NCBI RefSeq assembly: GCF_041447285.1
Contig: NZ_JBGMEB010000005.1
Span: 1-64,000, forward strand
Origin: Methanomethylovorans sp041447285
GTDB taxonomy: Archaea > Halobacteriota > Methanosarcinia > Methanosarcinales > Methanosarcinaceae
DNA length: 64,000 nucleotides
Direction of reading: 5' to 3'
Numbering within the stretch: position 1 is the stretch's first letter; each line of letters opens with the position of its first letter. The notes under the pieces were generated by a model. The model searched no databases. It saw only the letters and a list, made by a program, of their open reading frames with translations, and was not told where the DNA came from. The translations under genes were made by a program, and so were the position numbers. This document shows, piece after piece, positions 62,099 to 64,000 of this stretch.

Positions 62099-62953
62099 TC
62101 ACGGCATGAGCCTTTCGATGGGTACAACTAGTATATCCTTTGCACCCACGGCCTTTAGCTTATTGACTGTGGAAAAGATTAGGTCCGCGTCTATTACGGC
62201 ATGTACTGCAAGGATGGACTGTGAGGATTCTACTTTCATGACCGTGGGACCTGCAAGACCGGGGAGTACCTGTTTGACGGCTTCCAGGGATTCTTCTGGC
62301 ACATTCATCATGAGGTAGCGTTTACCTTTTGCCCTGATCACACTTTCAATAGAGGTGCTGATCTGTTCCACCTTGCAGTTGTCTGCATTGGTCTTCTTGT
62401 TAGCTATGAGGTAGACAGAGGAAGTAAATACTTTATCGATCATCTTTAGATGGTTAGTTGCAAGTGTAGTTCCTGAACTTGAGATATCCACTATGGCATC
62501 TGCAACTCCAACGTGTGGCGTAAGTTCGCAGGCACCGCTAACTTTAATGATCTCCACATTGACCCCTAGGTTCTTGAAATACCTCGCTGTTATGTTGGGG
62601 AACTCTGTGGCAATTCTTTTTCCTTCAAGACTCTGGGGCGTGGTAAGGTTTGATTCTTCCGGGACAGCAAGTACGAGGTTGGCGCGTCCAAAGCCCATGT
62701 CAAGTAACATTTCAACTTGTGCTCCAGTTTCACTGATCAGGTCAAGGCCGGTTACCCCAACATCTGCAGCGCCGTCTTGAACATATTCAGGGATATCTGA
62801 AGCTCTTGCGAAAAGGATGGTAATATCAGGATCTGTTGTTTTTGCGAATAGCTTCCTAGTACCCCCCTCAAGCACTGGCAGGCCTGCTTCTTTTAGCAGT
62901 TCCACGGTTGGATCGTGTAGTCTTCCTTTATTGGGTATTGCAATGCGTATCAT
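62099..62953 (-). CDS. hisG: ATP phosphoribosyltransferase HisG (long form)
   Basis: The protein is 284 residues from the ATG at 62953 (MIRIAIPNKGRLHDP); the frame extends upstream to 62974 without similarity. It is the first and feedback-controlled enzyme of histidine synthesis. The N-terminal domains show RASDIPEYVQDGAADVGVTG and the PRPP-binding region VEIIKVSGACELTPHVGVADAIVDI. The C-terminal ~75 residues are a regulatory domain, so this is the long HisG, which works without HisZ. It is first in the hisG-hisA-hisB group. Confidence 0.95.
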   Translation of the reverse strand: MIRIAIPNKGRLHDPTVELLKEAGLPVLEGGTRKLFAKTTDPDITILFARASDIPEYVQDGAADVGVTGLDLISETGAQVEMLLDMGFGRANLVLAVPEESNLTTPQSLEGKRIATEFPNITARYFKNLGVNVEIIKVSGACELTPHVGVADAIVDISSSGTTLATNHLKMIDKVFTSSVYLIANKKTNADNCKVEQISTSIESVIRAKGKRYLMMNVPEESLEAVKQVLPGLAGPTVMKVESSQSILAVHAVIDADLIFSTVNKLKAVGAKDILVVPIERLMP

Positions 62954-63253
62954 TATTCTTACTTCCGGGTGCATTCTCCTGGTTTTGACTGACCTGAGGA
63001 ATACTTTCCTGACATATAAGGCTTCATATACTCTCTATAGTATAAGTCGTCTTGGATAAGTGAGTGAAGTTATTCCAGTATACTTTTCACTTTTGTTATT
63101 TTTCACTAAAATGCAATGGTGTCTTATTATTACTGTTAGTAATTGTCTTTGTGGTTACTCTTAAATATGACTATGCATTAGTTATTATACTAATTCCCTT
63201 AATAATATAAAAATACATTAATAACGGGATTTGTTACTTTAAAGAGGATTACA
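62954..63253. promoter_or_regulatory. Divergent promoter region of hisG and the SAM synthetase gene
   Basis: An AT-rich gap of 300 bases. On the plus strand TTAATAATATAAAAATA (63199-63215) is the probable TATA region, and GAGGA (63244-63248) is a ribosome-binding site five bases before the ATG at 63254. AT-rich elements closer to hisG (CTATAGTATAAG near 63036-63047) could serve the opposite direction. No operator is evident. Confidence 0.5.
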
Positions 63254-64000
63254 ATGATCAGGAACATCAAGGTCGAACCTTTGACAGAGACTCCTGTCAA
63301 CAGACAGCAGATCGAACTTGTTGAGAGAAAGGGTATTGGACACCCAGACAGCATTGCTGATGGTCTCTCCGAGTCCGTGAGCCGTGCATTATGCGCTGAG
63401 TACATTAAAAAATGCGGAGTTGTGCTGCACCACAATACTGATGAAACTCAGATAGTTGCAGGTCGCTCCTGCCCTAAGTTTGGTGGCGGAGAGGTCATAC
63501 AGCCTATATACACATTACTTGTGGGCAGGGCTACAAAAGAATTCGAAGGTGTGGAAATACCAACTGATGCAGTAGCAGTTGCAGCTGCCAGGCAGTATCT
63601 GAAGAAACACATTGTTGATATGGACCTGGAAAAGGACATAATAATTGACTGTAAACTTGGTACTGGTTCTTCAGACCTGAGGGACGTTTTCAGAAAGGAC
63701 AGAGTGCCTTTTGCGAATGACACTTCCTTTGGTGTAGGACATGCACCTTTCTCCGAACTTGAAAATATTGTCTATAATACAGAGAGGCAGCTCATCAATG
63801 ACCTGAAGAAGAAGGTTCCGGGCATAGGCACGGATATCAAGGTCATGGGTATGAGAGATGGCGATGAGATCACTATTACTGTAGGCTGTGCCATGGTAGG
63901 CAGGCATATTGATGATTTGGATGGTTATATCAGCATTAAGCAGCAGATGAACAGCTACGTCCACGACCTGGCACTGAAATACACTGACAGGAAGGTCAAT
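63254..64000 (+). CDS. mat: Archaeal S-adenosylmethionine synthetase (partial)
   Basis: An open frame of 249 codons that runs out of the window; the full protein should be about 400 residues. The translation begins MIRNIKVEPLTETPVNRQQI and continues ELVERKGIGHPDSIADGLSE, VVLHHNTDETQIVAGRSCPK and FGGGEVIQPIYTLLVGRATK, the archaeal-type methionine adenosyltransferase pattern, which differs from bacterial MetK. It makes S-adenosylmethionine from methionine and ATP. A ribosome-binding site precedes the start. The 3' part lies beyond 64000. Confidence 0.96.
   Translation, partial: MIRNIKVEPLTETPVNRQQIELVERKGIGHPDSIADGLSESVSRALCAEYIKKCGVVLHHNTDETQIVAGRSCPKFGGGEVIQPIYTLLVGRATKEFEGVEIPTDAVAVAAARQYLKKHIVDMDLEKDIIIDCKLGTGSSDLRDVFRKDRVPFANDTSFGVGHAPFSELENIVYNTERQLINDLKKKVPGIGTDIKVMGMRDGDEITITVGCAMVGRHIDDLDGYISIKQQMNSYVHDLALKYTDRKVN

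Overview
The window looks like a chromosomal segment of a methanogenic euryarchaeon, most likely a member of the Methanosarcinaceae. The genus cannot be fixed from this stretch. The evidence is an archaeal TBP, archaeal-type S-adenosylmethionine synthetase, Nop5/fibrillarin, Mre11-Rad50, beta-RFAP synthase of methanopterin synthesis, the CbiZ corrinoid-salvage enzyme, TATA-type promoters close to start codons, and moderately AT-rich DNA. No rRNA, tRNA, CRISPR array or insertion sequence was found.

Layout. At 0.25-3.3 kb are thiC (minus strand), an AglJ-like glycosyltransferase and TBP. At 3.4-9.75 kb is a minus-strand chromosome-organisation operon: a coiled-coil protein of unknown function, smc, scpA and a long scpB. 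At 9.86-13.9 kb are mre11 and rad50, also minus strand. At 14.0-31.9 kb is a plus-strand cell-surface island. It holds six tightly packed genes for single-helix pilin-like proteins, two paralogous giant secreted proteins (1892 and 2019 residues) with Ig-like, von Willebrand A and Trp-rich repeat modules, and a type IV pilin.

At 31.9-38.3 kb are an XPD/DinG-like helicase, a GerW-family protein paired with a DUF2953 protein, beta-RFAP synthase, Nop5 and fibrillarin. At 38.3-39.83 kb is an apparent insertion: an AAA ATPase gene with two operator-like palindromes, followed by a duplicate 3' end of the fibrillarin gene. At 39.8-44 kb are a DUF2254-like membrane protein, RsgA (a GTPase of bacterial type), ThyX and a small membrane protein. 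At 44.1-49.8 kb is an ABC export cluster: an exported Ig-like protein, two ABC-2 permeases (one fused to a PrsW-like protease domain), and a divergent ATPase gene. At 49.9-53.4 kb are a hemerythrin, a MarR-MATE pair with a clear operator, and a Na+/Ca2+ exchanger-family antiporter.

At 53.6-56.5 kb are CbiZ, a TIM-barrel protein and an ArsR-type regulator. At 56.5-60.7 kb is a putative DNA-repair operon: radical SAM protein, DUF4130 protein and a MutS-like ATPase. At 60.7-63 kb is hisG-hisA-hisB (minus strand). At 63.25 kb is the start of the S-adenosylmethionine synthetase gene, cut by the window end.

The best candidates for undescribed biology are: the surface island, whose giant proteins look as if one VWA domain has been opened to accept another complete one; the ATPase insertion that duplicated the end of fibrillarin; and the ABC permease fused to a PrsW-like protease. 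All functional statements rest on reading motifs by eye; no searches were run.
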